From an uncultured Rickettsiales bacterium (GTDB lineage: Bacteria; Pseudomonadota; Alphaproteobacteria; Rs-D84), in NCBI GenBank assembly GCA_900550565.1, contig URSG01000003.1:1-64000 (forward strand): a stretch of DNA of 64,000 bases, written 5' to 3'. The stretch's first letter is position 1; every line of letters starts with the position of its first letter. Position numbers and translations under genes: made by a program. Shown piece by piece: positions 42,350 through 52,673 of the stretch. The notes below the pieces were generated by a model, which was not told the origin of the DNA, did no database searches, and saw only the letters and a list, made by a program, of their open reading frames with translations.

Positions 42350-42508
42350 TTCATACCGTCGGGTTTGCCCGACACAATAAAAAAAGTCGCGGCATTGCCG
42401 CGCAAACGCCAGCCCACCAGGGGATTTTTCCCCGGTGGGCGCAAAGGCGTAAAAAACAGTTTGAAATAGTTCCGTTTGCAAAACGCACAAAAAAAAGGAT
42501 TGATACCC
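42350..42508 (+). promoter_or_regulatory. rplL-rpoB intergenic region with hairpins
   Basis: 159 bp holding GTCGGG/CCCGAC (42358-42373), GCGGCA/TGCCGC (42391-42403) and a stronger CCCACCAGGGG/CCCCGGTGGG (42412-42440). No long T-run follows the last one. In many bacteria this spacer partly attenuates ribosomal transcripts and contains an RNase III site; the same role is inferred. Confidence 0.45.
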
Positions 42509-45500
42509 ATGGCAGTTATCCAGAAATTTAGAAAATCTTTTGGAAAAAGTTTTTTGCAAACTCCGCTTCCTGATCTGGTTGAAATTCAATATAATTCATA
42601 CAAAGAGTTTTTACAGGCTGATGTAGAACCGCAGAACCGTAAAAATATTGGTCTGCAAAACGTGTTCTCGTCCATGTTCCCAATCAAAGACTATGCCGGC
42701 ATTGCCGACCTGGAATTTGTGGAATACACGTTGGACAAACCTGTGTATAACGTAAAAGAATGCATGCTGCGTAATATGACATATTCCAGCAAGCTGAAAC
42801 TGAAGCTGAGATTGATTTTATGGGATATCGCCGAAGACGGCAAAAAAACGTTGCGCGATATCAAAGAACAAGAAATATTTATGGGCGAAGTGCCGTTGAT
42901 GACTGAACGCGGCAGCTTTATCGCATCGGGCGTTGAACGTGTTATTGTTTCCCAGATGCATCGCGCCCAAGGTGTCGTTTTTGCAACCACCAAAGAAGCA
43001 AAAATCGCTGGCAACCCAGTCACATACACCGCGCGTATTATCCCAGAACACGGCAGTTGGATTGATTTTGAAGAAGCCAAGGGCGTTATCTATGTCCGTA
43101 TTGACCGCCGTCGCAAGGTTCCGGCAACTGTGTTGTTGCGTTGTCTGCCGGCCGCCGAAGATGAAAAGAAATTCGCCGCTGACCCACGCAAGTCAACAAT
43201 TCGTGGTATGAGTGATACTGAAATCTTGTCGGCGTTTTATAACCGTATTCCGTTAAAGTTTGACGGCAAATTGTGGGCGGGCGAAACCGCGGCATTCGCA
43301 GGATTGGATAAATATCGTTTGAACTATGATTTAATCAATCCAAAAGACAAAAAAGTCTTGGCGTCCAAGGGCGACCGTCTGAACGCAAAACGTATGACAA
43401 AAATCACGGCTGCGTCTAAACAGTTTGGTATTTTGCCAGAATCATTGATTGGCGAATATCTGTTTGACCCGATTATGTCCGGGGACGAGGTTGTATTCCA
43501 ATCTGGCACCGAAATCACCGAAGAAGTTTTGTCTGATTTGGACAAGATGGGTGTCAAAGAATTGTCATTGATTGCGATTGATAATGCAACAATCACCGCG
43601 CATATCCGCAATACGCTGGTTGCAGATAAAACAACCAATCGCGAAGAAGCGTTGATAGAAGTTTATAACATTATTCGTCCGGGTGAACGTCCAACACTGG
43701 AAGCGGCAATCAATTTGTTCCTGCGCCAGGGATTTGACGCGGCGTTCTATGATTTGTCGGCGGTTGGTCGTTTCAAGATGAACAAGCGTTTGAAAATTGA
43801 TTCTGGTAAAAAGCCCGAAGATGAACGTTTGCTGACAAAGTCTGACTTCTTGGCGGTGTTGAAAACACTGACAAACATTATTGACCACAAAGACACGGTT
43901 GATGATATTGATAATCTGTCAAATCGTCGCGTGCGTGCGGTTGGTGAATTGCTGGAACAGAATTTCCGCACAGGTATGGTTCGTATTGAACGTCTGGTTC
44001 GCGAAAGCCTGTCGTCACCAAACATTGCAAATATGCAACCCCAAGATGTTATCAATGTAAAACCGTTGATGTCGCTGATTGCAGAATTCTTGGGAACGTC
44101 CCAGTTGTCCCAGTTTATGGACGCGTATAATCCGTTGTCTGAATTGGAACACAAACGCCGTATTTCTGCGTTGGGACCAGGGGGATTAAATCGTGAACGT
44201 GCCGGCATTGATGTCCGCGACGTTCATCCGACACATTATGGTCGTCTGTGCCCAATTCACACACCCGAAGGTGCAAATATTGGTCTGATAAATCACTTGG
44301 CGACGTATGCGCGTGTCAACCCATACGGATTTATTGAAACACCATATTACGTTGTTGAAAATGGTCGTGTCACAGGCAAGATGATGTATCTGACCGCAGA
44401 CGAAGAACTGGGACATAAAATTGCCCAGGGCAACACCCCAACAACCAAAGATGGCGCATTGGCCGAAGATATCGTGACCGCACGTGTTGACGGTGAATTT
44501 ACAATGGTGCCAAAAGAAGAAATTGACTTGATTGACGTTGCCCCACGCCAGGTGGTGTCCATCGCAACTGGTTTGATTCCGTTCGTTGAAAACGACGACG
44601 CGAACCGTGCATTGATGGGTTCAAATATGCAACGCCAGGGTGTTCCATTATTGCGTGTCCAGGCACCATTGGTCGGAACGGGTATTGAACGCGAAGTGGC
44701 GCGTGATTCCCGCACGGGCAAGGTTGCAAAGCACAGCGGTATTGTTGAATCTGTGGACGCAAATCGTATTGTGGTTAAATGTATGAACAGCCGCAATGTC
44801 GTGACCGGTGTTGATATTTACAACCTGGAAAAATTTGAACGCAGCAACAGTGAAACATTGATTCACCAAAAACCATTGGTCAAGGTTGGCGACCGTATTT
44901 CTGCGGGCGACATCATTGCCGACGGTTCGTCTATGAATTATGGTGAATTGGCGTTGGGCCGCAATGTGTTGGTCGCATTTGTGCCATGGCGCGGTTATAA
45001 CTATGAAGACGCGATTGTGATTTCTGAACGTATTTCACGCGAAGATATGTTTACATCGGTTAAAATCGTTGAAAAAGAATTCAAGGTTCGTGATACCCAG
45101 TTGGGCCCGGAAAGCTTTACACGCGACATTCCAAACGTTGGTGAAGAAGCACTGAAAAACCTGGACGAATCCGGTATCATTTACGTTGGTGCGCGCGTGA
45201 AACAGGGCGACATTTTGGTCGGTCGTGTTTCGCCGAAATCTGAAACGTTGCTGACCCCAGAAGAGGCGTTGTTGCGCAACATCTTTGGGGAAAAGGCACT
45301 GAACGTCAAGGATACATCGCTGCGCGTTGGACCAAACGAAGAAGGAACTGTTATCGGGGTGAACGTGTTGACACGTCACGGCGTCAAGAAAGACGAACGT
45401 ACCCAGATGATTGAACTGCAAAAGATTGAACAAATCAACAAAGACCGCGATGAAGAAACATCTATCATTGAAAAGGGCTTTGCAGACCAGGTATTCCAAA

Positions 45501-46645
45501 TTGCCGAAGGCGAAACCATTGACGCCGGCACAGGCAGCCTGAAACCTTTTGTCGGCAAGAAATTGACCGCCGAAGTGTTTGAAGGTATTAAACCTGCGGA
45601 TATTAAAAAACTGGTTGTGCGCAACAAAGATGCCCAGGCCAAGATTGATGATTTACGCGAACAGCATATTGCAAAACTGAAAGCATTGAACGAAAAAGCC
45701 GATGCCGAAGTTGCCAAGGCAACAGAAAGCAATTCGCTGAACGCAGGCGTCTTGAAAGAGGTCAAGGTTTATATCGCACACAAGATGAAACTGCAACCTG
45801 GTGATAAAATGGCCGGTCGTCACGGGAACAAGGGTATCGTGTCCAAGGTTGTCCCGATTGAAGATATGCCATATATGGAAGATGGAACACCGGTTGACAT
45901 CGTTCTGAATCCGTTGGGCGTGCCGTCACGTATGAACATCGGTCAGATTTTGGAAACCCACCTTGGTATGGCAGGACGCGCACTGGGCCAGCAGATTGGC
46001 GAAGTGTTGGAAGAAGTCAAGGCGAAACGCGCCGTGACCGATGACCTGCGCGCCATTATGGGCAAGATTTACGGCAAAGAAACCGCGGATAAATTGGAAA
46101 AGATGACGGATACAGATGTCCGTGCCGAAGCTGCATTGTTGCGCGACGGCGTTCCAATGGCGACACCGACATTTGACGGTGCCACCCCAGAAGATATTCG
46201 CAGTATGCTGAAATTGGCAAAACTGCCTGAATCTGGTCAGTTCACGATGTATGACGGTATGACGGGTGAAAAGTTCGCACGTCCAGTCACAGTTGGCGTG
46301 ATGTATATGATGAAACTGCATCACTTTGTTGATGAAAAGATTCACGCACGTTCAATTGGTAATTATTCGTTGGTGACACAACAGCCGTTGTCTGGTAAAG
46401 CCCACATGGGTGGCCAGCGTTTGGGTGAAATGGAAGTATGGGCATTGGAAGCACACGGTGCAGCGCACCTGCTGCGCGAAATGCTGACTGTCAAGTCTGA
46501 CGATATTGTCGGCCGTAACAAGATGTATGAAGCCATCATATCCGGCAGCAATGATATTCAGACCGGCACACCAGAAGCATTCAACGTATTCGTCCGCGAA
46601 TTGCGTGGTTTGGGTCTGGCGATGACACCAAAGAAAATTGACTAA
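42509..46645 (+). CDS. rpoB: RNA polymerase subunit beta
   Basis: Catalytic subunit of RNA polymerase, 1378 aa. The start is MAVIQKFRKSFGKSF after AAAAGGAT. The rifampicin pocket is residues about 529-595: GTSQLSQFMDAYNPLSELEH, then KRRISALGPGGLNRERAG. Relative to E. coli 513-533, the two residues after FMD (Gln517, Asn518) are Ala and Tyr, while Asp516, His526 and Ser531 are kept. The C-terminal GRHGNKG and KLHHFVDEKIHARS motifs are present. rpoC follows after 75 bp. Confidence 0.99.
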   Translation: MAVIQKFRKSFGKSFLQTPLPDLVEIQYNSYKEFLQADVEPQNRKNIGLQNVFSSMFPIKDYAGIADLEFVEYTLDKPVYNVKECMLRNMTYSSKLKLKLRLILWDIAEDGKKTLRDIKEQEIFMGEVPLMTERGSFIASGVERVIVSQMHRAQGVVFATTKEAKIAGNPVTYTARIIPEHGSWIDFEEAKGVIYVRIDRRRKVPATVLLRCLPAAEDEKKFAADPRKSTIRGMSDTEILSAFYNRIPLKFDGKLWAGETAAFAGLDKYRLNYDLINPKDKKVLASKGDRLNAKRMTKITAASKQFGILPESLIGEYLFDPIMSGDEVVFQSGTEITEEVLSDLDKMGVKELSLIAIDNATITAHIRNTLVADKTTNREEALIEVYNIIRPGERPTLEAAINLFLRQGFDAAFYDLSAVGRFKMNKRLKIDSGKKPEDERLLTKSDFLAVLKTLTNIIDHKDTVDDIDNLSNRRVRAVGELLEQNFRTGMVRIERLVRESLSSPNIANMQPQDVINVKPLMSLIAEFLGTSQLSQFMDAYNPLSELEHKRRISALGPGGLNRERAGIDVRDVHPTHYGRLCPIHTPEGANIGLINHLATYARVNPYGFIETPYYVVENGRVTGKMMYLTADEELGHKIAQGNTPTTKDGALAEDIVTARVDGEFTMVPKEEIDLIDVAPRQVVSIATGLIPFVENDDANRALMGSNMQRQGVPLLRVQAPLVGTGIEREVARDSRTGKVAKHSGIVESVDANRIVVKCMNSRNVVTGVDIYNLEKFERSNSETLIHQKPLVKVGDRISAGDIIADGSSMNYGELALGRNVLVAFVPWRGYNYEDAIVISERISREDMFTSVKIVEKEFKVRDTQLGPESFTRDIPNVGEEALKNLDESGIIYVGARVKQGDILVGRVSPKSETLLTPEEALLRNIFGEKALNVKDTSLRVGPNEEGTVIGVNVLTRHGVKKDERTQMIELQKIEQINKDRDEETSIIEKGFADQVFQIAEGETIDAGTGSLKPFVGKKLTAEVFEGIKPADIKKLVVRNKDAQAKIDDLREQHIAKLKALNEKADAEVAKATESNSLNAGVLKEVKVYIAHKMKLQPGDKMAGRHGNKGIVSKVVPIEDMPYMEDGTPVDIVLNPLGVPSRMNIGQILETHLGMAGRALGQQIGEVLEEVKAKRAVTDDLRAIMGKIYGKETADKLEKMTDTDVRAEAALLRDGVPMATPTFDGATPEDIRSMLKLAKLPESGQFTMYDGMTGEKFARPVTVGVMYMMKLHHFVDEKIHARSIGNYSLVTQQPLSGKAHMGGQRLGEMEVWALEAHGAAHLLREMLTVKSDDIVGRNKMYEAIISGSNDIQTGTPEAFNVFVRELRGLGLAMTPKKID

Positions 46646-46720
46646 GAAATCCAGCCGTGACGGTGCAGTCACTGTCACGGCAAAAGCATTTTGAACAGCG
46701 ACTTGAAAGGAGCAAAATTT

Positions 46721-49700
46721 ATGACCAATATGTTGCAGAAGATTTTCGGACAAATTGAAACCAAGGAACAGTTTGACGCACTGCGCATCACCATCGCGTC
46801 CCCAGAAGAAATTCTGTCCTGGTCCCACGGCGAGGTAAAAAAGCCCGAAACTATCAACTATCACTCTTTGAAACCAGAAGCAGAAGGCTTGTTCTGCCAG
46901 CAGATTTTTGGTCCGGTCAAAGATTATGAATGTGCATGCGGAAAATATAAAAGAATTAAATTCCGTGGCGTTGTTTGCGAACGTTGTGGGGTTGAAGTTG
47001 GTTCTTCGTCCGTTCGTCGTGAACGTATGGGACACATCAAACTGGCGATGCCGGTTGCACACACGTGGTTCCTGCGCGAAGGTAAAATTGCCACATTGTT
47101 GAACAATCTGCCCCAGAAAAAATTGGAACAGGTTATTTCGTATGACGCGTATATCGTTATTGAACCGGGTTTAACAAACTTGAAACAATACGACGTCATC
47201 AGCGAAGATGAATATCAAAACGCCGTTGAAGAATTTGGCCCAGACGCGTTCCGCGTTGGTATCGGTGCCGAAGGGGTGCGCAGCATCATCGCAAATCTGG
47301 ATATGGGCGATGAACGGACACGTTTGCGCGCAGAATTGGCGGAAACAAAATCCGAAGCAAAACGCAAGGGTTTAATCAAACAATTAAAACTGGTTGAAGC
47401 GTTCTTGGATTCTAAAACAGAACCGGCGTGGATGTTGCCGGATATTATCCCTGTGATTCCACCAGATATGCGTCCGTTGGTCACATTGGACGCCGGACAC
47501 GTTGCGGCATCTGACCTGAACGATTTGTATCGTCGCGTTATTATCCGTAATAATCGTCTGAAAAGATTTATTGAAATGCACGCGCCAGACATCATTGTCC
47601 GCAATGAAAAGCGTATGTTGCAAGAAGCCGTTGATTCATTGTTTGACAATGGACACAAGGCACGCCCAATGGTTTCTCAGAACCGTCGTCCGTTGAAATC
47701 ACTGTCTGATTCACTGCGCGGTAAATCGGGTCGTTTCCGTATGAATATGTTGGGTAAACGTGTGGACTATTCTGGACGTAGCGTTATTGTGTCTGGGCCA
47801 TCACTGAAATTGCACCAGGTTGGTTTGCCCAAGACAATGGCGTTGGAATTGTTTAAACCGTTCGTGTATGCGCGTCTGTTGGCAGGTGATTATGCAAACA
47901 CATTGAAAACCGCACGCAAGATGGTTGAAAACGGCGAAGATGTTGTGTGGGAAATCCTGGAAAAGGTTATTTACCAGCACCCAGTTCTGTTGAACCGTGC
48001 GCCGTCATTGCACCGTCTGTCATTGTTGGCGTTTGAACCCGTTTTGATAGAAGGCAAGGCAATCCGTCTGCACCCATTGGTCTGCAAGGGATTCAATGCT
48101 GACTTTGACGGTGACCAGATGTCTGTACACGTTCCTATTTCATTAGAGGCGCAATTAGAAGCGCGTACATTGATGTTGTCTTCTAATAACGTATTGTCGC
48201 CTGCAAATGGTGAACCAATGATTGTTCCGGCCCAGGACATGGTTTTGGGTGTCTATTATATTTCGTTGATTGATGGCGAACACACGGATAAATCACCGCG
48301 CTTTGCCGATATGGACGAAGTGAAAATGGCGTTGGAAAATCATTCCATTACATTGCACACGCCAATCGTTGCGCGTATCAACGGCAAGATTTATAAAACA
48401 ACAGCAGGCCGTATGATTTTGGGCGAATTGTTGCCGAAATCAGACAAAATGCCGTTTGACCTGGTGAACAAGGTTATGCCGGTCAAGGAAATCAAGGCAC
48501 TGTTGGCGACAACGTATGAACGTTGCGGCGACAAGGCGATGATTATGCTGGCGGATAATCTGAAAAATACCGGATTTGAACAAGCGGCACGCAGTGGTAT
48601 TTCAATCGGGTTTGATGACATCATTATTCCAGATGAAAAGAAAAATATGATTGCCAGTGCTGAAAAAGCGGCCGAAGAAATTGAATCGCAATACCAGAAC
48701 GGTTTGCTGTCTGGCGGTGAACGTCACAACAAACTGATTGACCTGTGGCAGAAAACAACCGATAAACTGGGTGACTTGGCGTATGCTGCGCTGGGCAAAA
48801 CGACCGGTGAAAATTGGAATTCTGTTTTGATGATGGCGTTGTCTGGGGCGCGTGGTTCTAAACGTCAGATTCAGCAGTTGGCTGGTATGCGTGGTATGAT
48901 GCAGAAACCAGACGGTTCTATTATTGAAGTTCCGATTATTTCCAACTTTAAAGAAGGTCTGACTATGTCTGAATACTTTACGTCCACCCACGGTGCGCGC
49001 AAAGGTATGTCGGACACGGCGTTGAAAACTGCGTCGGCTGGTTATCTGACACGTCGTTTGGTTGAATTGTCGCAAAACACAGTTATTACTGAACACGATT
49101 GCGGAACCACAGAATTCATTACTGCAAAACCTGTGTACCAGGGTTCAACCCTGTCGGTTGCGCTGGGTGATGTGGTGTTGGGACGCACAGCAGCACACGA
49201 TATTGTTCACCCAATTACCAAGGAAGTTATCGTTCCAGCCGGTGAATTGATTACCAAAACAGCGGCCAAGCAAATCAATGAATCTGGTTTGCCGTCGGTT
49301 GATGTGCGCAGTGTTCTGACGTGTTGCAGTGACGGTCTGTGTGCAAAATGCTATGGTATGGATTTGTCGCGTAATGCGCTGGTTCACGTTGGCGAAGCGG
49401 TCGGCGTTATCGCTGGTCAGTCCATTGGTGAACCTGGGACCCAGTTGACGCTGCGAACATTCCACATTGGTGGTGTTGCGGCTGGTGGTACGGAAAATCA
49501 CTTTATAGAAGTGCCGGTGGCTGGTAAAATCAAACTGACAGGTGTGAATACAATTAAAAACACATCTGGACGTGTTGTTGTCCTGTCGCGTAATGGCGAA
49601 TTGGCCGTTGTTGATAACAAGGGTGAAACGTTATTCTCGTGCGGGTTGCCGTATGCGGCGATGCTGATTGTCAACGATGGCGACGCGGTTGAAAAGGGTG

Positions 49701-50830
49701 CCAAGGTTGCAGAATGGGATCCATATTCCAACACAATCATCGCTGAAAAAGATGGTATCGTCAGTTTCAATGACCTGGTTGAAAACGTATCATACCAGGA
49801 AGAAGTTGATTCTATGACTGGCATCACCTCGCGCAAGGTTATCAACTGGAAAGCGAACACCAAAAAGGCATTGCAACCGGCAATCCGCCTGGTTGACGCA
49901 AACGGCAATATCATTTCGTTGGGTGGGAAAAAGATTGCAGAATATATGCTGCCGATGTATTCGGTTCTGAACGTTGCAAACGGTGCAACCGTTGTGGCGG
50001 GCGATGTTCTGGCACGTATCCCGGTCCAGGCGAAAAAGACGGGCGATATTACCGGCGGTCTGCCACGTGTTGAAGAATTATTGGAAGTGCGCCGTCCATC
50101 TAACCCGGCATTGCTGGCGGAAATTGACGGAACGGTTGAATTGGAAGATGCAAAATCCAAAATCATCATTCGCATTGACCCAGAAGATGGCACCGCACCG
50201 GTTGAATATGCAGTACCAAAGGGAACAAACCTGTTGGTGCGCAGTGGCGACGTTGTTCGCAAAGCGGACAAGTTGGTTGATGGTGACCCAGTTCCACAGG
50301 ATATTTTGCGTATCTTGGGGCAAAAGGCATTGGCGACATTTATGGTTGAACAGATTCAACAGGTTTATCGCTTGCAGGGTGTGGTCATCAACGACAAGCA
50401 TATTGAAATTCTGATACGTGAAATGACACGTCGTGTTGAAATCACAAATCCGGGCGATACGGGCTTCTTGATGGGCCAGGTTGTTGACCGTGTTGATTTT
50501 GAAGAAGAAAATGCACGTGTTGCACACGATGGCGGCAAAGTGGCCGAGGCATCACAGGTCTTGGTTGGTTTGACCCGTGCATCATTGACATCACGTTCGT
50601 TTATATCAAACGCGTCGTTCCAACAGACAACCAAGGTATTGGTTGACGCTGCAATCAGCGGTGCAACGGATAAACTGGTTGGTATCAATGAAAACCTGAT
50701 TGTTGGTCGTCTGATTCCAATCGGCACAGGGGCCTATGTCCGCCGTGTCCGTGAAATCGCCAAGGCCGAAGAACGCGAAGAACGTTTGGCACGCGAAGGA
50801 AACACCCAGCAACAGTTGTTGGATATCTAG
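46721..50830 (+). CDS. rpoC: RNA polymerase subunit beta'
   Basis: Catalytic subunit with the Mg-binding motif NADFDGDQM (near residue 455). The N-terminal zinc ribbon has CACGKYKRI and CERCGVEV (near residues 69-90); the second zinc site uses CCSDGLCAKCYG near residue 867. 1369 aa is normal for proteobacteria. The start at 46721 is chosen for GAAAGGAGCAAAATTT. A GGGGCG/CGCCCC hairpin at 50839-50861 follows but lacks a T-run. Confidence 0.99.
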   Translation: MTNMLQKIFGQIETKEQFDALRITIASPEEILSWSHGEVKKPETINYHSLKPEAEGLFCQQIFGPVKDYECACGKYKRIKFRGVVCERCGVEVGSSSVRRERMGHIKLAMPVAHTWFLREGKIATLLNNLPQKKLEQVISYDAYIVIEPGLTNLKQYDVISEDEYQNAVEEFGPDAFRVGIGAEGVRSIIANLDMGDERTRLRAELAETKSEAKRKGLIKQLKLVEAFLDSKTEPAWMLPDIIPVIPPDMRPLVTLDAGHVAASDLNDLYRRVIIRNNRLKRFIEMHAPDIIVRNEKRMLQEAVDSLFDNGHKARPMVSQNRRPLKSLSDSLRGKSGRFRMNMLGKRVDYSGRSVIVSGPSLKLHQVGLPKTMALELFKPFVYARLLAGDYANTLKTARKMVENGEDVVWEILEKVIYQHPVLLNRAPSLHRLSLLAFEPVLIEGKAIRLHPLVCKGFNADFDGDQMSVHVPISLEAQLEARTLMLSSNNVLSPANGEPMIVPAQDMVLGVYYISLIDGEHTDKSPRFADMDEVKMALENHSITLHTPIVARINGKIYKTTAGRMILGELLPKSDKMPFDLVNKVMPVKEIKALLATTYERCGDKAMIMLADNLKNTGFEQAARSGISIGFDDIIIPDEKKNMIASAEKAAEEIESQYQNGLLSGGERHNKLIDLWQKTTDKLGDLAYAALGKTTGENWNSVLMMALSGARGSKRQIQQLAGMRGMMQKPDGSIIEVPIISNFKEGLTMSEYFTSTHGARKGMSDTALKTASAGYLTRRLVELSQNTVITEHDCGTTEFITAKPVYQGSTLSVALGDVVLGRTAAHDIVHPITKEVIVPAGELITKTAAKQINESGLPSVDVRSVLTCCSDGLCAKCYGMDLSRNALVHVGEAVGVIAGQSIGEPGTQLTLRTFHIGGVAAGGTENHFIEVPVAGKIKLTGVNTIKNTSGRVVVLSRNGELAVVDNKGETLFSCGLPYAAMLIVNDGDAVEKGAKVAEWDPYSNTIIAEKDGIVSFNDLVENVSYQEEVDSMTGITSRKVINWKANTKKALQPAIRLVDANGNIISLGGKKIAEYMLPMYSVLNVANGATVVAGDVLARIPVQAKKTGDITGGLPRVEELLEVRRPSNPALLAEIDGTVELEDAKSKIIIRIDPEDGTAPVEYAVPKGTNLLVRSGDVVRKADKLVDGDPVPQDILRILGQKALATFMVEQIQQVYRLQGVVINDKHIEILIREMTRRVEITNPGDTGFLMGQVVDRVDFEEENARVAHDGGKVAEASQVLVGLTRASLTSRSFISNASFQQTTKVLVDAAISGATDKLVGINENLIVGRLIPIGTGAYVRRVREIAKAEEREERLAREGNTQQQLLDI

Positions 50831-50868
50831 TCAATATTCCGGGGCGTGTTGCGCCCCGGATACATAAA

Positions 50869-51273
50869 ATGCCAATGACAGAAATACCGGCAATCTTTTG
50901 TGACATAGATGGTGTGGTGAATAAAAAATTCGCTATTGCCAACTATGACCGTTTCGGTGAACCGAATCCTAATATGATACGTGTTTTAGAAACACTGGGA
51001 CGGGATTTCACGATTGTCTTTATTACTGGGCGTTGGGCCATGGGTCAGAACAAGGTTCAGCAACATATTGACGCATTGTTGCCGAACATCAAAAAACGCG
51101 TATTCTGCAAGCCGCATGATTATCCTGGCACAACCGCAGAATTCAAATTGGCAACGATTGTCGCACTGGAACAACAGGGATATAAATTCTATATGGGGCT
51201 GGACGACCACAGCGCGGTTATCGGTCTGATGCATAATCACGGTATGTTTGTCGCCCAGGTAATATCGGATTAA
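50869..51273 (+). CDS. HAD-fold phosphatase-like protein, 134 aa
   Basis: Motif I FCDIDGVVNKK near residue 9 has both catalytic Asp; TGRWAMGQ near residue 55 is the HAD motif II Thr region; the C-terminal part is hydrophobic strands (KFYMGLDDH) with an Asp pair. It is short and lacks a cap domain, like the HAD subgroup that acts on larger or exposed substrates. No signal peptide. The start may be the Met at 50875; no clear ribosome-binding site. It sits after rpoC without its own promoter being obvious. Confidence 0.75.
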   Translation: MPMTEIPAIFCDIDGVVNKKFAIANYDRFGEPNPNMIRVLETLGRDFTIVFITGRWAMGQNKVQQHIDALLPNIKKRVFCKPHDYPGTTAEFKLATIVALEQQGYKFYMGLDDHSAVIGLMHNHGMFVAQVISD

Positions 51274-51281
51274 AGTTTTCC

Positions 51282-51309
51282 TTGCATTTGCAAAGGATTT
51301 TAATAAAAT
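51282..51309 (+). promoter_or_regulatory. rpmF-plsX promoter
   Basis: TTGCAT (51282-51287), 16 bp, TAAAAT (51304-51309). AAAAAGGATAGTAAA precedes the rpmF ATG. Confidence 0.55.
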
Positions 51310-51339
51310 ATCAAATTGTAAATTAAAAAGGATAGTAAA

Positions 51340-51489
51340 ATGGCAACGCCAAAAAGCAAAACAAGTAAAGCACGTACAGCACAACGTCGTTCACATGACG
51401 CATTGTCCATTATGCCATGCACAGTATGCAAGGCCTGTGGCGAAAAGAAACGTCCACATCACGTTTGCCCAGCGTGTGGTGCAAAATAA
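51340..51489 (+). CDS. rpmF: 50S ribosomal protein L32
   Basis: A 49-aa protein, shorter than most automatic length cut-offs. MATPKSKTSKARTAQRRSHD is the L32 start, and a zinc knuckle follows: CTVCKACGEKKRPHHVCPAC. The extra Cys means at least four are available for zinc. It precedes plsX as in most bacteria. Confidence 0.96.
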   Translation: MATPKSKTSKARTAQRRSHDALSIMPCTVCKACGEKKRPHHVCPACGAK

Positions 51490-51510
51490 TTATGGCACAG
51501 AAAATATAAA

Positions 51511-51551
51511 AGGCAGATTTGGCGCACTGTTTTGTGCCACTCTGCTTTTTT
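51511..51551 (+). terminator. Attenuator hairpin between rpmF and plsX
   Basis: GGCAGATTTGGCGCAC / GTGCCACTCTGC with six T after it. A strong stem between the two genes, so plsX expression probably depends on partial read-through. Confidence 0.75.
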
Positions 51552-51567
51552 AATATGAAAAAATATC

Positions 51568-52644
51568 ATGACAGACACAAATACGAAAAAGATAATTTCC
51601 GTTGATGCGATGGGTGGGGACAAAGGCCCCAAGGCTGTCCTGGGCGGTATGAATCAATTCCTGTATCAAAATGGCGAGGACAAGGTTGCGTTTCGTCTGT
51701 TTGGGGATTCTGCACGTCTGAAACGTATGTTGGCAAAATATCCGCGCGTGGCGCGTAATTGCACGGTTGTGCATGCGCCTGGGGTTGTGCGTGGCACGGA
51801 CAAGGTTCGTGATGTTATTCGTCACGCCCAGGATACGTCAATGTATATGGCAATCAAAGATGTCCGCGAAGGAAACGCGTCCGCCGTCGTCAGCGCGGGA
51901 AATACTGGTATTTTGATGTCGCTGTCTAAACTGATGTTGAAAACGACCGCGGGTATTTCGCGCCCGGCGATTACAACAATGTTGCCATCGGGGGGCGGTG
52001 ATTCACGCGTTGTTGTGTTGGATTTAGGGGCAAATGTCCAGTGTGATGAAACGATTTTGTTTGATTTCTCGGTTCTGGGCAGTGTTTATGCCGAGATTAT
52101 CGGTAAAATGCCACGCCCGAAATTAGGTGTGTTGAATATCGGTGCCGAAGATACCAAGGGCAACGAAACTCTGCAACACTTGAATCGCGTTTTAACCGAA
52201 CACCGTGATGAATTGCCGTATGAATACATCGGTTTCGTAGAAGGAAACGATATCAGCGGTGGCACCGTCCAGGTTGTTGTGACAGACGGATTTACCGGCA
52301 ACATCGTATTAAAAACAGTAGAAGGCACGGCAAAACTGATAAAGCGTGTTCTGGTTGATAATTTCAAGAAATCAATTTTGGCGATGATTGGCGCGTTTTT
52401 CTTGGTTCACGTGTTCAAGCGTCTGAAACACAAGATTGACCCACGTTCGTATGCCGGCGCAGTATTTTTGGGACTGCAAGGTTTTGCGGTAAAAACCCAC
52501 GGCAACAGTGATGCGTTGGCATTTGCCAATGCGCTGAAATATGCCGCCGATTTGACCGAGGCAAACCTGAACGACGCAATCGCGGCGCGCGCAGCAGCGG
52601 TCACAAAAATTCGTGACGAGTTTAAAATAGTGGCAGAACAATAA
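51568..52644 (+). CDS. plsX: Phosphate acyltransferase PlsX
   Basis: Makes acyl-phosphate from acyl-ACP at the start of phospholipid synthesis. ISVDAMGGDKGP (residues 10-21) and SAGNTGILM near residue 110 are family signatures; VEGNDISGGTVQVVVTDGFTGNI near residue 222 (in pieces) and NIGAEDTKGNE near 190 also match. 358 aa, normal. fabH, the usual next gene, is absent: the operon ends here at a terminator facing mraZ. Confidence 0.96.
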   Translation: MTDTNTKKIISVDAMGGDKGPKAVLGGMNQFLYQNGEDKVAFRLFGDSARLKRMLAKYPRVARNCTVVHAPGVVRGTDKVRDVIRHAQDTSMYMAIKDVREGNASAVVSAGNTGILMSLSKLMLKTTAGISRPAITTMLPSGGGDSRVVVLDLGANVQCDETILFDFSVLGSVYAEIIGKMPRPKLGVLNIGAEDTKGNETLQHLNRVLTEHRDELPYEYIGFVEGNDISGGTVQVVVTDGFTGNIVLKTVEGTAKLIKRVLVDNFKKSILAMIGAFFLVHVFKRLKHKIDPRSYAGAVFLGLQGFAVKTHGNSDALAFANALKYAADLTEANLNDAIAARAAAVTKIRDEFKIVAEQ

Positions 52645-52673
52645 AAAATACCGGCGATTGCCGGTATTTTTTT
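52645..52673. terminator. Bidirectional terminator between plsX and mraZ
   Basis: AAATACCGG/CCGGTATTTTTTT hairpin, with T-runs on both strands. Confidence 0.88.
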
